In this document: piece after piece, positions 5,236 through 5,423 of the stretch
Position numbering within the stretch: the stretch's first letter is position 1
How the letters are laid out: every line of letters starts with the position of its first letter
Assembly (NCBI GenBank): GCA_026786225.1
Contig: JAJAYN010000197.1
Span: forward strand, 1 to 5,423
Length of the DNA stretch: 5,423 nt
Origin: Burkholderiales bacterium
GTDB taxonomy: Bacteria; Pseudomonadota; Gammaproteobacteria; Burkholderiales; Usitatibacteraceae
Reading direction: 5' to 3'
Program-made: the position numbers and the translations under genes
Notes under the pieces: generated by a model
Told to the model about the DNA's origin: nothing
Database searches by the model: none
The model's input: only the letters and a program-made list of their open reading frames with translations

Positions 5236-5423
5236 GCGTATTGCTGCGCAATACGGCGATGACGCGATTGGCTACGGCCAATAATTTTTCATCCTGCAAG
5301 CGCGCGCCAACGAGTTGAAGGCCGAGCGGCATGCGTTTCTTGCTGCGATAGACCGGGATATTAATAGCAGGCAATTGCAGGGTGCTCGCGAGCCGATTGA
5401 AGACCGGATCGCCGGTGGATGCC
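5228..5423 (-). CDS. Amidase-signature family protein, C-terminal fragment
   Basis: The last 64 codons of a minus-strand gene that continues beyond the window end. The visible residues include STGDPVFNRLASTLQLPAIN, then IPVYRSKKRMPLGLQLVGAR and LQDEKLLAVANRVI. This is the C-terminal pattern of the amidase-signature (AS) family: the small-residue/TGDP..N segment, LP.INIPV, and MPLGLQLVG. These enzymes hydrolyse carboxamides, and some are the GatA subunit of the Asp/Glu-tRNA amidotransferase. The Ser-cisSer-Lys catalytic triad lies upstream of the window, so function cannot be assigned. The short C-terminus after QLVG looks more like a general amidase than GatA (inference). Its stop TGA overlaps the start of the GNAT gene. 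Confidence 0.88.
   Translation of the reverse strand, partial: ASTGDPVFNRLASTLQLPAINIPVYRSKKRMPLGLQLVGARLQDEKLLAVANRVIAVLRSNTHD
5237..5255. repeat. Perfect 8-bp inverted repeat just upstream of the GNAT start
   Basis: CGTATTGC and GCAATACG (5237-5244 with 5248-5255) flank a 3-nt loop. The hairpin lies in the final codons of the amidase gene, one base before the ATG of the GNAT gene, where the ribosome binding site would be expected. It could hide the start until ribosomes from the amidase gene open it (inference). Confidence 0.55.

Noticed and set aside
4955..5284. Plus-strand open frames opposite the GNAT and amidase genes
   Set aside because: Antisense to genes with clear motifs and without a credible ribosome binding site or domain.
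1..5423. A new defence, mobile or biosynthetic system
   Set aside because: All recognisable genes are housekeeping or common enzyme families, with no direct repeats, integrase, toxin-antitoxin pair or unknown conserved cluster visible.

Overview
The window reads as ordinary chromosomal DNA of moderate GC from a proteobacterium, most likely a betaproteobacterium. The S16, L19 and TrmD sequences look betaproteobacterial, the gene order rpsP-rimM-trmD-rplS is the classic proteobacterial trmD operon, and YpfJ-type peptidase and RlmJ homologues are typical of this group. The lineage is inferred from remembered family sequences, not from a search. I see no phage, insertion sequence, CRISPR array, tRNA or rRNA.

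Layout. (1) Positions 1-443, + strand: the 3' end of an AEC-family permease gene. A YpfJ-type zinc metallopeptidase gene (454-1320) follows closely, with its ribosome binding site overlapping the permease stop codon. (2) A bidirectional hairpin terminator (1337-1366) separates it from the convergent ribosomal operon. (3) Positions 3618 down to 1387, - strand: a promoter with a perfect TATAAT box, a structured leader of about 118 nt, then rpsP (S16), rimM, trmD and rplS (L19). This operon makes two ribosomal proteins, a 30S maturation factor and the tRNA m1G37 methyltransferase. (4) Positions 3465-3874 hold the rpsP leader and promoter, plus a stretch before rlmJ with no feature I can support. 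(5) Positions 3875-4729, + strand: rlmJ, a 23S rRNA m6A2030 methyltransferase gene. (6) Positions 5423 down to 4759, - strand: the 3' end of an amidase-signature gene overlapping a GNAT acetyltransferase gene by 8 nt.

The most notable observation is in trmD. Read from its natural GTG start, which overlaps the rimM stop, the gene carries an in-frame TGA at codon 41. The reading frame is otherwise continuous and well conserved on both sides, with no frameshift. TrmD is generally essential, so this is a sequencing or assembly error, a recent nonsense mutation, or a readthrough case. The rest of the unexplained structure is RNA-level: stem-loops in the rpsP leader, at the rpsP/rimM junction, before rplS, and a perfect inverted repeat just before the GNAT start codon. 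I did not find a convincing previously undescribed system here.
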